A stretch of DNA of 64,000 bases. Origin: Bog-473 sp963717455. Lineage in GTDB: Bacteria; Actinomycetota; Acidimicrobiia; Acidimicrobiales; RAAP-2. Location: NCBI GenBank assembly GCA_963717455.1, contig OY970336.1:4278001-4342000 (forward strand), read 5' to 3'. The notes under the pieces were generated by a model. That model was not told the DNA's origin and ran no database searches. It saw only the letters and a list, made by a program, of their open reading frames with translations. Made by a program: the position numbers and the translations under genes. Of this stretch, positions 27,563-36,908 are shown one piece after another (positions within the stretch are counted from its first letter, which is position 1; the number at the start of each line of letters is the position of its first letter).

Positions 27563-30500
27563 CTACTTCGCCGCGTGCCGGGGGTTGCGCCGGCGCCGGC
27601 GAGCCACGAGCACCAGGCCGGAGCCGAGCAGCAGGGCCGCCAGGCCGATCATCCACTCCTGCGACAGGAGCGCACCGGTGAACGCGATGGCCGGGGTCGT
27701 CGCAGGCGACGTCTTCGGCGGCACCGTTGTCGTGGTGGTCGGCGGCGTGACCGTGGCGGCGGTGACCGGCGCCGGGTCAATGGGCGTGGTCACGGTGTTC
27801 GTCGAGCAGATCGTCGTCTGTGTCGCGACCTGAGGGCTCTCGGTCGTGATCACGGGGGACGGGGCCACGGGCGTCCCGCAGCTCGGACCGCTCCACGAGG
27901 CCGTGTTGGTGATGGTGGTGCCCGCGGTGTCCGATGGGTTCGCCGTCACCGAGTAGGTGAGCGTGTAGGAGGCCCCCGGAGCCACCCCAGCCAGGATGGT
28001 CCAGGTGATCGTGCCGCTGCTCACCACGACCGTGCAGCTGGGAGGCCCACCCGTCGCGCACTGCGGCGAGCTCGAGTTCAACGTCGTGTTGCTCGGGGCC
28101 GTGTCGGTGACCACGATCGGAGCGCTCGTGGTGGCGGTGCCGTCGTTCGTCACCGTGATGGTGTAGACGATCGGGGCGGTCGAGCCGGCGACGATGCCAC
28201 TGCTCGGGCTGACCGCCTTCACGACCTTCACACTCGTCACCGACAGCGCCAGGCTGGAGATGTCCGTGACGGGAGGCAGGGGGTTGGGCGGGTTGCCGGT
28301 GACCGTGGCCGTGTCGGCGATGGAGCCGTTGGCCAGGTCGGCCTGGGTCACCGTGTAGGTGGCCGAGCAGGTATCGGTCGCGTCGGGAGCCAGGGTGATT
28401 GACCCGTCCGTTCCTGTCGTGCAGGTGATGGGCCCGAGGCTCGAGTCGAGCGACGGGGAGGCCTGCGCGTCAGTCACGTCGACGTTGGTGAGGTGCACGT
28501 TCCCCGTGTTGGTCACGAAGAAGGAGTAGGTCACCGTCTGCCCGACGGCGCTCACCGTCGTGACGTCCGCCGACTTGACCACGGAGATGGACGGGGAGAC
28601 CGGGACCACGTAGAAGACGCCGGTGCCGGCACCGCTGCTCGGCACCGTCACCGACTCGGTGGCCGACGAACCCGGCCCGTCGGGGGTCGACGAGCCGCCA
28701 CAGGCAACGAGGAGGTAGTCCGTCGGGCTGGTCGCCGTCATGGTGTAGGTCCCGGCGATCACGTCGGTCGGAGACAACGGGTTGGCCGTCGCAGGCACTG
28801 TCGTGAGCCCGGACCCGCCGGCCGCCAGGGTCCCGCCCGGGACCTCGGTCGTGGTGGGGGATCCGCTGTCGCACAGGTAGATGTGGCCGCTGATCTTCTG
28901 GATGCTGACGTAGAAGACGCCCACGCCTGCTCCCAGGCTGGGCACGGTGACCGACTCGGTCGCCGAGGTGCCCGACCCGTCGGGAGCCGACGTGCCGCCG
29001 CAGGCCACGAGCTGGTAGCCCGACGGGTTGGTGGCCGTCATGGTGTAGGTCCCGGCCATCACGTGCTTCGGCGCCAGCGGATTCGCCGTCGCGCTCACCG
29101 TGGTCGGCCCGTTGGCGGCCAGGGTCCCACCGGGGACCTCGGTCGTGGTCGGGGATCCGGCGTTGCACAGGTAGATGTGCCCGGCCAGGGTCTGGATGGT
29201 CGAGACGTAGAAGACGCCGACGCCCGCCCCCAGGCTCGGCACGGTCACCGACTCGGTCGCCGAGGTGCCCGACCCGTTGGGGGACGACGAGCCGCAGGCG
29301 ACGAGCATGTAGCCCGACGGGGTGGTCGCCGTCATGGTGTAGGTGCCGGCGATCACGTGGGTCGCGGCGAGAGGGTTCGCCGTCGCGGGAACGGTGGAGA
29401 GCCCGGACCCGCCGGCCGCCAGGGTCCCGCCGGGGACCTCGGTGGTGGTCTGGGATCCGCTGTTGCACAGGTAGATATGCCCGGCGAGCGTCTGGACGGA
29501 GTTCACGTAGAAGACACCGACACCGGCGCCACCGCTCGGGACGTGGACCGATTCGGTGGCCGACGTGCCCGACCCGTTGGGAGTCGACGCGCCGCCGCAC
29601 GCCACGAGCTGGTAGCCCGACGGGTTGGTCGCCGTCATGGTGTAGGTGCCGGCGATCACGTCGGTGGCGGACAGCGGGTTGGCAGTCGCGGCAATGGTGG
29701 TGAGCCCGGATCCGCCGGCCGCCAGGGTCCCGCCGGGGACCTCGGTGGTGGTGGGGGATCCGCCGTTGCACAGGTAGATGTGCCCGGCGAGCGTCTGGAC
29801 CTGCGTCACGTAGAAGTAACCGGTGCCGGTCGAGTTCTTCGGCACCGTCACGGATTCAGTGGCAGAGGTGCCCGATCCGTTCGGCGTCGACGAGCCGTGA
29901 CATGTGACGAGCTTGTAGCCCGACGGCGGCGTCGCGGTCATGGTGTAGGCACCCGTCGCGACGGTCGTCGGATTGAGGGGGTTGCCCTGCGGTGTCACTG
30001 TCTGGGGCCCGGCCGCGCCCAGAGTGCCGCCCGGTACCTCGGTCGATGTCTGGTTGCCGCCGTTGTCGCAGAGGTAGATGTGCCCGGCGATCTTGCCCAT
30101 GGGGACAGAGCAGTCGATGGTCGAGAGGTTGAAGGTCCCGATGTCATCCCGGTTGTAGTTGTCGGGGTGCCACGTGCTGTTGATGTTGAGGGTGACGACG
30201 CCCGTCTGCGAGGCTGGCAGCTTCTGGGTCAGAGTGGTCGTGGAGTACGGCTTGCCCGGGGACGCGGCGATGCTGAAGTTGATGGGAGGCGTCCCCAAGG
30301 TGGACAGCCCGCCCGTCACGGAGGTGACCGTGCCCGTCACGTTCTCGTTGTAGTCGTTGGCGATGGTCCACGTGATCGTGACACCGGTGCCGAGCGGGCT
30401 GTTGCAGCTCGCAGCCGCCGTGATGATGTTGTCGTGCGCCGACGCCGTGGTGGCGAACACGACCAGGCCGCCGAGGGCAATTGCTGACGCCAGCCCGGCC

Positions 30501-30589
30501 TTGCAGACGCGGCGCAACGCGCTGGGCCGCCGGCCCTGACCGCGCGCGCCTCGACGCGAAGAGATCCCCTGAAGCCAAGCCGGTCGCAT
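27563..30589 (-). CDS. Secreted cell-wall-anchored repeat protein with DUF11 domains
   Basis: This 1008-residue surface protein starts with a basic stretch and signal peptide ('AGLASAIALGGLVVFATTASA', cleavage after ASA). After a unique region come five repeats of about 97 residues (see the repeat entry), then two DUF11-type repeats ('SVVKSADVTTVSAVGQTVTY' and a second near 'VVKAVSPSSGIVAG'). A Thr/Pro-rich spacer leads to a sorting signal: I-A-F-T-G, a hydrophobic helix and 'RRRRRNPRHAAK'. IAFTG resembles the LAxTG motif of class E sortases. The start at ATG 30589 has a GGAAGGA site. A paralogous tail ends the next gene upstream. No sortase is present in the window. Confidence 0.88.
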   Translation of the reverse strand: MRPAWLQGISSRRGARGQGRRPSALRRVCKAGLASAIALGGLVVFATTASAHDNIITAAASCNSPLGTGVTITWTIANDYNENVTGTVTSVTGGLSTLGTPPINFSIAASPGKPYSTTTLTQKLPASQTGVVTLNINSTWHPDNYNRDDIGTFNLSTIDCSVPMGKIAGHIYLCDNGGNQTSTEVPGGTLGAAGPQTVTPQGNPLNPTTVATGAYTMTATPPSGYKLVTCHGSSTPNGSGTSATESVTVPKNSTGTGYFYVTQVQTLAGHIYLCNGGSPTTTEVPGGTLAAGGSGLTTIAATANPLSATDVIAGTYTMTATNPSGYQLVACGGASTPNGSGTSATESVHVPSGGAGVGVFYVNSVQTLAGHIYLCNSGSQTTTEVPGGTLAAGGSGLSTVPATANPLAATHVIAGTYTMTATTPSGYMLVACGSSSPNGSGTSATESVTVPSLGAGVGVFYVSTIQTLAGHIYLCNAGSPTTTEVPGGTLAANGPTTVSATANPLAPKHVMAGTYTMTATNPSGYQLVACGGTSAPDGSGTSATESVTVPSLGAGVGVFYVSIQKISGHIYLCDSGSPTTTEVPGGTLAAGGSGLTTVPATANPLSPTDVIAGTYTMTATSPTDYLLVACGGSSTPDGPGSSATESVTVPSSGAGTGVFYVVPVSPSISVVKSADVTTVSAVGQTVTYSFFVTNTGNVHLTNVDVTDAQASPSLDSSLGPITCTTGTDGSITLAPDATDTCSATYTVTQADLANGSIADTATVTGNPPNPLPPVTDISSLALSVTSVKVVKAVSPSSGIVAGSTAPIVYTITVTNDGTATTSAPIVVTDTAPSNTTLNSSSPQCATGGPPSCTVVVSSGTITWTILAGVAPGASYTLTYSVTANPSDTAGTTITNTASWSGPSCGTPVAPSPVITTESPQVATQTTICSTNTVTTPIDPAPVTAATVTPPTTTTTVPPKTSPATTPAIAFTGALLSQEWMIGLAALLLGSGLVLVARRRRRNPRHAAK
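28600..30100 (-). repeat. Five tandem ~300-bp coding repeats
   Basis: Five consecutive repeats of about 97 codons lie in the surface-protein gene. Each begins 'GHIYLC', continues 'TTTEVPGGTLAA', 'AGTYTMTAT', 'GYxLVAC' and ends 'ATESVTVP' plus 'GVFYV'. One Cys in 'IYLC' and one in 'LVAC' recur in every copy, suggesting one disulfide per module. The copies stay close in sequence, so the region can expand or contract. Confidence 0.9.
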
Positions 30590-30992
30590 GCCGCCGTCCT
30601 TCCGATTCGCCAAGTTCGCCACTACGTCCCGCGGAGCGGGTGCCCTGAACGAGCACAAGACCTCCGGAGCAACAGAGCCGAGATTCCGCTCTTGTTGTTT
30701 ACGTTCGTCCTGACGTTGGCACCGTAACCCGAACCCGTGTTGCGTCGTTAGGGCTGACCGGCTCCAGTTTGGGTGGGCTATTCGGCCCTATTTCGCGGCA
30801 GAACAACACACACGAGCCCCACGACACACACAACGTGCACAACGCACACACAACGCACAAAGACTGACCGGACGCCGGAGTGCGACCTCGGGTGCGTATC
30901 CACGCCGGGACACGACGCGCCTCAGGAGACACCCCCTCTGAGCGGAATCGATCCGCTCAGAGGGAGACGTTCGCCTGAATCGTCGGCCCTAC
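30590..30992. other. Intergenic region between two surface-protein genes
   Basis: This 403-bp gap has no convincing gene. It contains the ribosome site of the downstream surface gene, an unusual CA-rich stretch (about 30809-30862) in which ACACAC and CACAACG motifs recur, and a strong hairpin just after the upstream gene's stop. The promoter for the downstream gene is presumably here, but no clear hexamers stand out. Confidence 0.7.
30934..30964 (-). terminator. Strong hairpin, likely terminator
   Basis: A perfect 13-bp stem (CCCTCTGAGCGGA with TCCGCTCAGAGGG) with a 5-nt loop lies 28 bp after the stop codon of the surface-protein gene that ends at 30993. No U-run follows on that strand, as is common in high-GC actinobacteria. 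Confidence 0.75.
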
Positions 30993-32740
30993 CTACTTGG
31001 CCGCGTGGCGAGGCTTCCGGCGGCGATAGCGAGCCATCACCATGAGGCCCGTGCCAAGCAGGAGCGCTGCCGCGCCGACGACCCACTCCTGGCTCAACAA
31101 GGCGCCGGTGAACGCGATCGCAGGCGAGGTAGCCGGGGTCGTGGCGGGCGTGGTGACCGGTGTCGGCGCCGTCGTCGCGGCCGAAGTGACCACGGCGGCG
31201 GTGACGGTCACGGCGCCCGGGACGTACGTGATGGTGTAGTTGGGGTCAGCGGCTCCCGTGCAGCTCGAGGGGTACGAGCCCACCGCACTCGTGGCGGTGT
31301 ACGTGGTCGAGCAGCTGGGCTTGGTGGTCAGGTTCGTCGCACTGTCACCGTTGACGAATCCCGTGTAACCGGCCGTGATCGTCGGTGCTGCCGCGCCGGC
31401 GGTCACGCTCGCGCTCGATGCCGTGATGACCAGTGCCGCCGGGACGACGGCTGCGTTCCCGTTGACATACGTGATGGTGTACTTCGGATCCGCCGCCCCC
31501 GAGCACTTGTTGTCCCCGGTGTACGTGCCGACAGCGGTCGTGGCGGTGACCGGCGGAACGGTTGTGCACGTGGGAGGCGTCGTCGGCTGCGTGTCGCCGC
31601 CCGTCAGGCCCGTGTACGTGGGGGTGACCGCTGGTCCGGCGGTGCCGTACACGCTCGTCGTGTTCGACGCCGTGATCACCAACGGGGTTGGCGCCGTCAC
31701 GGGGGTCGTCGTGGTGTTCGTCGGGCAATTCGTCAGCGCGACGGCGTCTGGGGTGACGGCGGCCGATTCCGTGACGATGGGCGGAGGACCTACTGTGTCA
31801 GTCGCGCAGCCGGGCCCGTCCCACACTGCCGTGTTGCTCACGGAGTAGTTCTCGGTGGACGCATTGGCGTCACCGAGAACCCGACGTCGATCGTGACGCC
31901 GCTCCCCACATCGAAGAGGTTCCAGGTGATGGTGCTCCCGGTCAAGCTGACCGAACACGTCGCCGGCGAGATGCCGGTCGGGCAGGCGTCCGAGCCCGTC
32001 ACGAGGGTCGTGCCGGTGGGCACCGTGTCCTGGATCTGGACCGGGCCGGACACACCGCCGAAGTTGTGGGCGGCGAGCTGGTAGGTGATGGGTGTCGACA
32101 CGTCGCCGGCGTAGTACGGGCCAGTCGACGTGACGCTCTTTGTCACCGAGAAGTCGGCCGGGATGATGAAGGTCACCCCGCTGAGCGAGCTCTCCAGAGT
32201 GAAGAACGTGCTGGCGCCCGGCGCCAGCGCGTCGAAGTCGACGACGCCCGTCGTGTAGCCGTCGGAGCTCGAATACTCGCTGAAGGTGTTGATCGGGCCC
32301 TCATAGCCCGTGGTCACGTTGCTGTTGCTGCAATAGCTCGATCCGACAAAGGGAGTGAACCCGTGCGAGCAGATGCCGTCGCGGTCGAAGCCGAAGATGT
32401 CGTTGGTCGAGCTCAAGTTGACGCTCGGGATGGGCACGGCGGTGTCGTTCACGATGCCGACCAACGTGTCGTCGCTTCCGTCGTAGGGGCCCTGGTTGTG
32501 GTCCTCCGTGATCGTCGCCGGACCGGAAGCCGGCAAGGTGATCAGGAACTGACATCCGGTGTCGTGGCCGATCGCCGGGCACTCCGTGAACAACGGTGGA
32601 GGTGTGACGGCGGGCGTGAGGGCCGGCGCGACGGCCGGGGTGTTGTCAGCGCCCACCGTGTTCGAGAAGATCGGAAGCGCGATGGCCGCCAGAGAAAGAG
32701 GCACCGCCGCCAACGCGGCACTTCGTGCCATGGGACGCAT
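30993..32740 (-). pseudogene. Secreted cell-wall-anchored protein with MBG-like repeats, frameshifted
   Basis: Two frames make one surface protein of about 582 residues. The N-terminal part (32740 to about 31870) has a signal peptide ('SLAAIALPIFSNTVGA'), a unique domain and the start of a DUF11-like repeat ('FSVTKSVTSTGPYYAG'). The C-terminal part (about 31870-30993) completes it ('NASTENYSVSNTAVW'). Two MBG-type repeats follow ('LVITASNTTSVYGTAGP' and 'LVITASSASVTAGAAAP'), then the sorting tail IAFTG-helix-'RRRKPRHAAK'. A single missing base near 31868-31876 separates them. The tail is almost identical to that of the neighbouring gene, so the two form a tandem family. The start is ATG 32740 or 32731, with a weak ribosome site. 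Confidence 0.82.
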
Positions 32741-33007
32741 CTTTATTTTGATCGCCAAGTCTGTGGCCGCCTGCTCGTGCGTCGCTTCCGACGCTCCGCT
32801 GTCCGGGACTGCTGCGGATGCATGGTGGCCACAGCTGGCGCAAGAAAGCCACAAATTCGTTCAAGTTCACCCGCGATTCTGCCGATAAGCGGCTCCCCCG
32901 GGCGGCCAAAGCCCGCATCTGGTGCCTCCGTCCAGCTTCGGCCCGGCCGTGGCGAGGGAGCGAGGAGATCGGCCATGACAACTGCTCGGCACCTCTCGGT
33001 GTCTGAT
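32741..33007. other. Upstream region of the second surface-protein gene
   Basis: Together with the remnant at 33008-33073 this forms a 347-bp gap ahead of the surface gene. Apart from that remnant no coding signal is convincing. The AT-richer part near 32840-32885 is the most promoter-like stretch, but no hexamer pair is clear. Confidence 0.5.
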
Positions 33008-33073
33008 CTACTCGGCCGCGCCCTTCGGGCTGCGCCGGCGCCACCGGGCTCTGACCACCAGACCGGCACCCAG
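33008..33073 (-). pseudogene. Remnant of a third sorting-signal tail
   Basis: Reading the minus strand to a TAG at 33008-33010, the last 21 codons give 'LGAGLVVRARWRRRSPKGAAE'[split: LGAGLVV / RARWRRR / SPKGAAE]. This matches the ends of the two surface proteins downstream (LGTGLMV / MARYRRR / KPRHAAK). The frame has no protein ahead of it, because the oxidoreductase gene begins 15 bp upstream in another frame. It looks like the last piece of a deleted third member of the tandem family. Confidence 0.6.
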
Positions 33074-33087
33074 CCCGCGCCCGCCCT

Positions 33088-34374
33088 CTACGGCCGACCG
33101 TGCGCCAGCGCGTCGTCCCAGCTGCAGCCGTCGTGCAGGAGCGGCCGGAAGCCCATCAGTTGCCGCGGCTTGCCGATGGCCATCACGGCTCGCAGACGAC
33201 CCTCCCGGCCGAACAGCGCGACGAACTTCCCCTCCTCGAGCGAGCCTTCGGTGATCTCCACCTCGTCGTCGCCACGCGGGTTCCCGAGCACCTGGAAGCG
33301 GATGCCGTACTGGTCGGACCAGAAGTAGGGGATGGGGACGAACGACGGTGCACCCGAACGGCCTGCCACGACGCTGCGTGCCGCGGCGACACCCGCCTCT
33401 GCCGCGACCTGCCAGTGCTCAATCCGGATCAGCTCTGCTCCACCGTCGTGGCGCCAGTTCCATCGCGCGATGTCGCCCGCCGAGACGATGCCGTCCGCGG
33501 CGAAGAGCCTGTCGTCACACACGACTCCGTTCTCCAGCGTCAACCCGGAGTCGGTGAGCCAATCGGTTGACGGAACGACGCCGATGCCGACCACGACGAC
33601 GTCGGCGCGCAACGGCTCGCCCTCGGCAAGATCGATCACGAGTCCCCTCCCCGCGGCCGCGGCCGCGGCCGCGCCGGCACCCGCGTCAGTCTCGCCCTTG
33701 CGGATGCCCTGCACCGCCACCCCGGTGCGCAGCTCCACTCCGTTGGCACCGTGCAACGAGCCGCAGTGCGCGCCGATCATCGGCCCGAGCACGTTGCGCA
33801 GCGGGATGTCCATCGCCTCGAGCACGGTGACGCGGGCGCCGAGCCCCACACAGGTCGAAGCCACTTCTGCGCCGATGAACCCGGCCCCGATGATGACGAC
33901 GCTCGGCGACTCGACCGCCGTCACCGCCGCCCGCAAGGCGACCGAGTCGTCGAGGGTCCGCAAGGTGAAGAGGCCGTCGCGCTGGCTGAGGTCCTCGGTG
34001 CCGGGGAAACGGCGCGGCGCGGCGCCCGTCGCGATCACGATTGCTTCGCCGTCCAGCACGGTCCCGTCGTCGAGCTCGACCTTACGTCCCTCCGCGTCGA
34101 GCCGCACCGCCCGGCGGCCCAGCACCTCGTGCACCCGGAGCTCGCTCGAGCGCCGCTTGTCGGCCAGCACCGCCTTCTCCGGCGGCCACGTCCCGGCCAG
34201 CACCTGCTTGGAGAGGGGCGGCCGGTCGTAGGGAAGGTGCCGCTCGTCACCGACCAGTGAGATCGTCCCTTCGAAACGCTCGGCACGCAGCGTCTCGACC
34301 GCCCGCCATCCGGCCAGCGACGCGCCGACCACGACGACCGTGCTGTCCTCGGTCAGCTCACCTGCCGGCGTCAC
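33088..34374 (-). CDS. NAD(P)/FAD-dependent oxidoreductase, ferredoxin-reductase type
   Basis: This 428-residue flavoprotein of the rubredoxin/ferredoxin reductase family has the FAD Rossmann motif 'VVVVGASLAGWRAVETLR', 'LPYDRPPLSKQVL', 'AIVIATGAAPRRFPG', the NAD-binding motif 'VVIIGAGFIGAEVAS' and 'VSAGDIARW'. A C-terminal reductase domain contains 'YFWSDQYGIRFQVLG'. An Ala-rich insert 'GAGAAAAAAAGRG', encoded by a run of GCGGCC units, interrupts the middle and may be a slippage expansion. GTG 34374 overlaps the stop of the MBL gene (GTGA). The likely role is electron supply from NAD(P)H to a ferredoxin or P450. Confidence 0.9.
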   Translation of the reverse strand: MTPAGELTEDSTVVVVGASLAGWRAVETLRAERFEGTISLVGDERHLPYDRPPLSKQVLAGTWPPEKAVLADKRRSSELRVHEVLGRRAVRLDAEGRKVELDDGTVLDGEAIVIATGAAPRRFPGTEDLSQRDGLFTLRTLDDSVALRAAVTAVESPSVVIIGAGFIGAEVASTCVGLGARVTVLEAMDIPLRNVLGPMIGAHCGSLHGANGVELRTGVAVQGIRKGETDAGAGAAAAAAAGRGLVIDLAEGEPLRADVVVVGIGVVPSTDWLTDSGLTLENGVVCDDRLFAADGIVSAGDIARWNWRHDGGAELIRIEHWQVAAEAGVAAARSVVAGRSGAPSFVPIPYFWSDQYGIRFQVLGNPRGDDEVEITEGSLEEGKFVALFGREGRLRAVMAIGKPRQLMGFRPLLHDGCSWDDALAHGRP

Positions 34375-35099
34375 TGACCGAACATGGCCATCCACTCGTC
34401 AGCGGAGCGGGGCCGGAAGACGTAGTTCCATCGCCTGGTCTCACCCATGCTCGCCGACGGGTCCGCCGAGTAGAGGTGGCCGGGGAAGAGGATGACGTCG
34501 TCGGGGACCCGGGCCAGCCTGGTGTGGATCGACTCGTACATGGCCAACGGGTCCGAGCCCGGGAAGTCCGTCCGTCCGCACCCTTCGAGGAAGAGGGTGT
34601 CCCCCGCCACCAGCTTGCCGTCGACGAGGAAGCACTGGCTGCCGGGCGTGTGGCCGGGGGTGTGGATCAGCTCCACCCCGACCTGCCCGACCTTCAGGAG
34701 CTCGCCGCTGTGGTGGCCGACGAGGTCGGTGCGGCTGACACCGGTCGTGCGTTCGACCCAGGGCACCTCGTCGGCCTGGACGTGGACCGGCACCTGGACC
34801 TTCTCGAGGAGGGTGCTGATCCCCTCGAGCGACCACCCGCCCATCTGCCCGCCGAGATGATCTGGGTGGAAGTGCGTGCCGAGGACGCCGGTCAGGCGCA
34901 TGCCGTCGGCCTCCACGATGTCGAGGAGGTCCTGGACTGCGTAGGCCGGGTCGACGACCACTGCCTCGCCGGTCTCGCGGTCGCCGATGAGGTAGACGAA
35001 GTTGACCATCTGGCGGGCCATCATGTCGCCCCGCGCGAAGTCTCGGCCCGAGAGCAGCTGGCGGAAGTACACCCGGTCGCCCGTGGCGGTGTCACTCAT
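34371..35099 (-). CDS. MBL-fold metallohydrolase, glyoxalase II / persulfide dioxygenase-like
   Basis: This 242-residue metallo-beta-lactamase-fold protein carries the metal site H-F-H-P-D-H ('GVLGTHFHPDHLGG'), 'IHTPGHTPGSQCFLVDGK', 'LVAGDTLFLEGCGRTDFPG' and 'FPGHLY'. 'GCGRTDFPG' is typical of the ETHE1/glyoxalase II branch, so sulfur or thioester chemistry is likely. ATG 35099 overlaps the xseB stop region by 8 nt. It is co-directional with xseA, xseB and the reductase; the link to DNA repair is probably only positional. Confidence 0.9.
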   Translation of the reverse strand: MSDTATGDRVYFRQLLSGRDFARGDMMARQMVNFVYLIGDRETGEAVVVDPAYAVQDLLDIVEADGMRLTGVLGTHFHPDHLGGQMGGWSLEGISTLLEKVQVPVHVQADEVPWVERTTGVSRTDLVGHHSGELLKVGQVGVELIHTPGHTPGSQCFLVDGKLVAGDTLFLEGCGRTDFPGSDPLAMYESIHTRLARVPDDVILFPGHLYSADPSASMGETRRWNYVFRPRSADEWMAMFGQ

Positions 35100-35352
35100 C
35101 GCCCTCACCCCCCGCGGGAACCTCGGCCGCCAACGTCTCGAGCCGCGGCACCAGCTCCTCGACTTGGGCCCGGGTCTGGCGCAGGCGGCGGTCGAGCTCG
35201 TCGATGAGCGCCGTGGCCCGCTCCAGACGGGCGACCAGCACGTCCACGTCGACCTCGCGCTGCTCGAAGAAGTCCACGATCGCATCGAGCTCGCGGCTCG
35301 CCTCGGTGTAGCTCAGCTTGTCCACGGCGACGGGGTCGTCCGGCACGGTCAC
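35092..35352 (-). CDS. xseB: Exodeoxyribonuclease VII small subunit
   Basis: The 86-residue product is a helical hairpin with the XseB pattern 'LSYTEASRELDAIVDFFE', 'DVDVLVARLERATALIDEL' and 'RRLRQTRAQVEEL'. It partners XseA to degrade single-stranded DNA. GTG 35352 is one base from the xseA stop, and its 3' end overlaps the MBL gene by 8 nt, so the three are one operon. Confidence 0.93.
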   Translation of the reverse strand: MTVPDDPVAVDKLSYTEASRELDAIVDFFEQREVDVDVLVARLERATALIDELDRRLRQTRAQVEELVPRLETLAAEVPAGGEGDE

Positions 35353-35353
35353 C

Positions 35354-36847
35354 TCAGTCCTCCTGCTCGGGCGGCTCGGGCGCCGGCTCCGGCGCCTGCA
35401 CCTGCTGCGTCACGTCTGCTCCCTCCACCCGGCTGCGGACGATCCCGTCGGCGAACCTCGTGAGGATCTGCTGCTCCTCCGCCACCTCGGCCGCGCTACG
35501 CACTAGGACGCCCTCGGTGGTCGTGGTCAGGCTGTAGCCCCGTTCGAGCTGGCGGTCGACGTCGTAGGCGGCCAGGAGGCGGCGCCACGAGTGCAGGCGC
35601 TCGTCCTGGCGACCGAGGTGCCCGAGGCTCATCGGCCCCAGCCGTGCGGCCTGGGCGCGCAGGCCTGCCTCGCGTGACTCGATGCGGCTCTGCGCCGTGC
35701 GGGCGACCGTCGAGGCCTTCCGCTCCAGGCGCTCCCGGTGCACCCGCACCTGGTGCCGTGCCGCCGCGGTCAGGCGGCCGCGCGCCCGCCCGTCGCGGGC
35801 CTGGGCGTCACCCAGGAACGCGGGGACGCGCCGCGCCAGCAGGTCGGCCGGCTCCGCCACGTGCGTCGCCCACCAGCGACGGGTCGCCACGACGATCTGG
35901 TGCCCGCACTCGGTGGGGGTGATGCAGGTGCGCGCCGCGAGGATGTCGGCCACGCTCTGGTCGCCGCTGTGGCCGATGCCGGTGAAGACGGGCTTCGACG
36001 CGCCCGCCACCGCCCGAGCCACCACCTCTGTCTCGAACGCCGCCAGGTCGGCCCGCGCTCCCCCGCCGCGGACCATGGCGATGACGTCGCAGTCGCTGCG
36101 GCTCAGCACCTTCAGGGCACGGGCGATCGCCGCCGGCGCCCCGGGCCCCTGCACGCTCACCGGCACGAACGAGACGTGGAAGCCGAAGCCCGAGCCCGTC
36201 AACTGGCCCAGGAAGTCCTGGCAGCCCTCGGTCCCCGGGCTGGCGATCAGCCCGACGTGCATCGTGACCTCGGGCACGCGCACCGACGCGTTGCGCCCGA
36301 GCAGGCCCTCGGCCTCGAGCTTGCGCAGCAGCTGGGCCCGCTGGGCCGCCATGCGTCCCAGAAGGGCCGTGACGTCGATCTCGGCGAGGATGAAGCTGAT
36401 CTCGCCCTTGGCTCGATACACGTCGAGGGTGCCCCGCAGCACGACGACCATCCCCTCGGCGAGCTCGATGCCCTCCTTGGCGAGCCGATGCCGCAGCGGC
36501 GCCCACGAGCTCCGCCAGCACTTGACCTTGAGCGTGGGCTCGCCGCCCCGGGCACGGGACCCGGGCGGGGCGCCCTCGTCCCCGGGGTCGACGAGATCCA
36601 AGTAGAGGTGGCCCGACCGATGGTCCGAGATGTGCTGGATCTCGCCCCGCACCCACAGCCGGCGGTTGCGGGGGAAGGCCCCGTTCAGTGCGTCCTGGAC
36701 CTCCTGGTACAGGCTGCCGATGGAGAGGACCCCGTTGCGGCCGCCGGACTCGGCGTCGGGGGCGGGACCCGGAGCGGCGGCGGCCTGTTCCGAAGCAGGC
36801 AGGGGCGGCGCCTCGGGATCGAAGAGCTGATGGGCGCCGCCCGGCAT
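35354..36847 (-). CDS. xseA: Exodeoxyribonuclease VII large subunit
   Basis: XseA is the catalytic subunit of ExoVII, degrading single-stranded DNA in both directions. The 497-residue product has an N-terminal OB-fold ('LWVRGEIQHISDHRSGHLYL'), the catalytic domain with 'LIASPGTEGCQDFL', 'DVIAMVRGGGARADLAAF' and 'TGIGHSGDQSVADILAARTC', a coiled-coil region rich in Arg/Ala, and an acidic-Pro tail 'PEPAPEPPEQED'. ATG 36847 starts 'MPGGAHQLFD'. It is divergent from rnpB, 61 bp away. Confidence 0.94.
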   Translation of the reverse strand: MPGGAHQLFDPEAPPLPASEQAAAAPGPAPDAESGGRNGVLSIGSLYQEVQDALNGAFPRNRRLWVRGEIQHISDHRSGHLYLDLVDPGDEGAPPGSRARGGEPTLKVKCWRSSWAPLRHRLAKEGIELAEGMVVVLRGTLDVYRAKGEISFILAEIDVTALLGRMAAQRAQLLRKLEAEGLLGRNASVRVPEVTMHVGLIASPGTEGCQDFLGQLTGSGFGFHVSFVPVSVQGPGAPAAIARALKVLSRSDCDVIAMVRGGGARADLAAFETEVVARAVAGASKPVFTGIGHSGDQSVADILAARTCITPTECGHQIVVATRRWWATHVAEPADLLARRVPAFLGDAQARDGRARGRLTAAARHQVRVHRERLERKASTVARTAQSRIESREAGLRAQAARLGPMSLGHLGRQDERLHSWRRLLAAYDVDRQLERGYSLTTTTEGVLVRSAAEVAEEQQILTRFADGIVRSRVEGADVTQQVQAPEPAPEPPEQED

Positions 36848-36908
36848 CCTCGACACCCTACCGAGGCGCTGTGCGGTCACCCGCCACCCGGGGTGGCACA
36901 CTGGTGGA

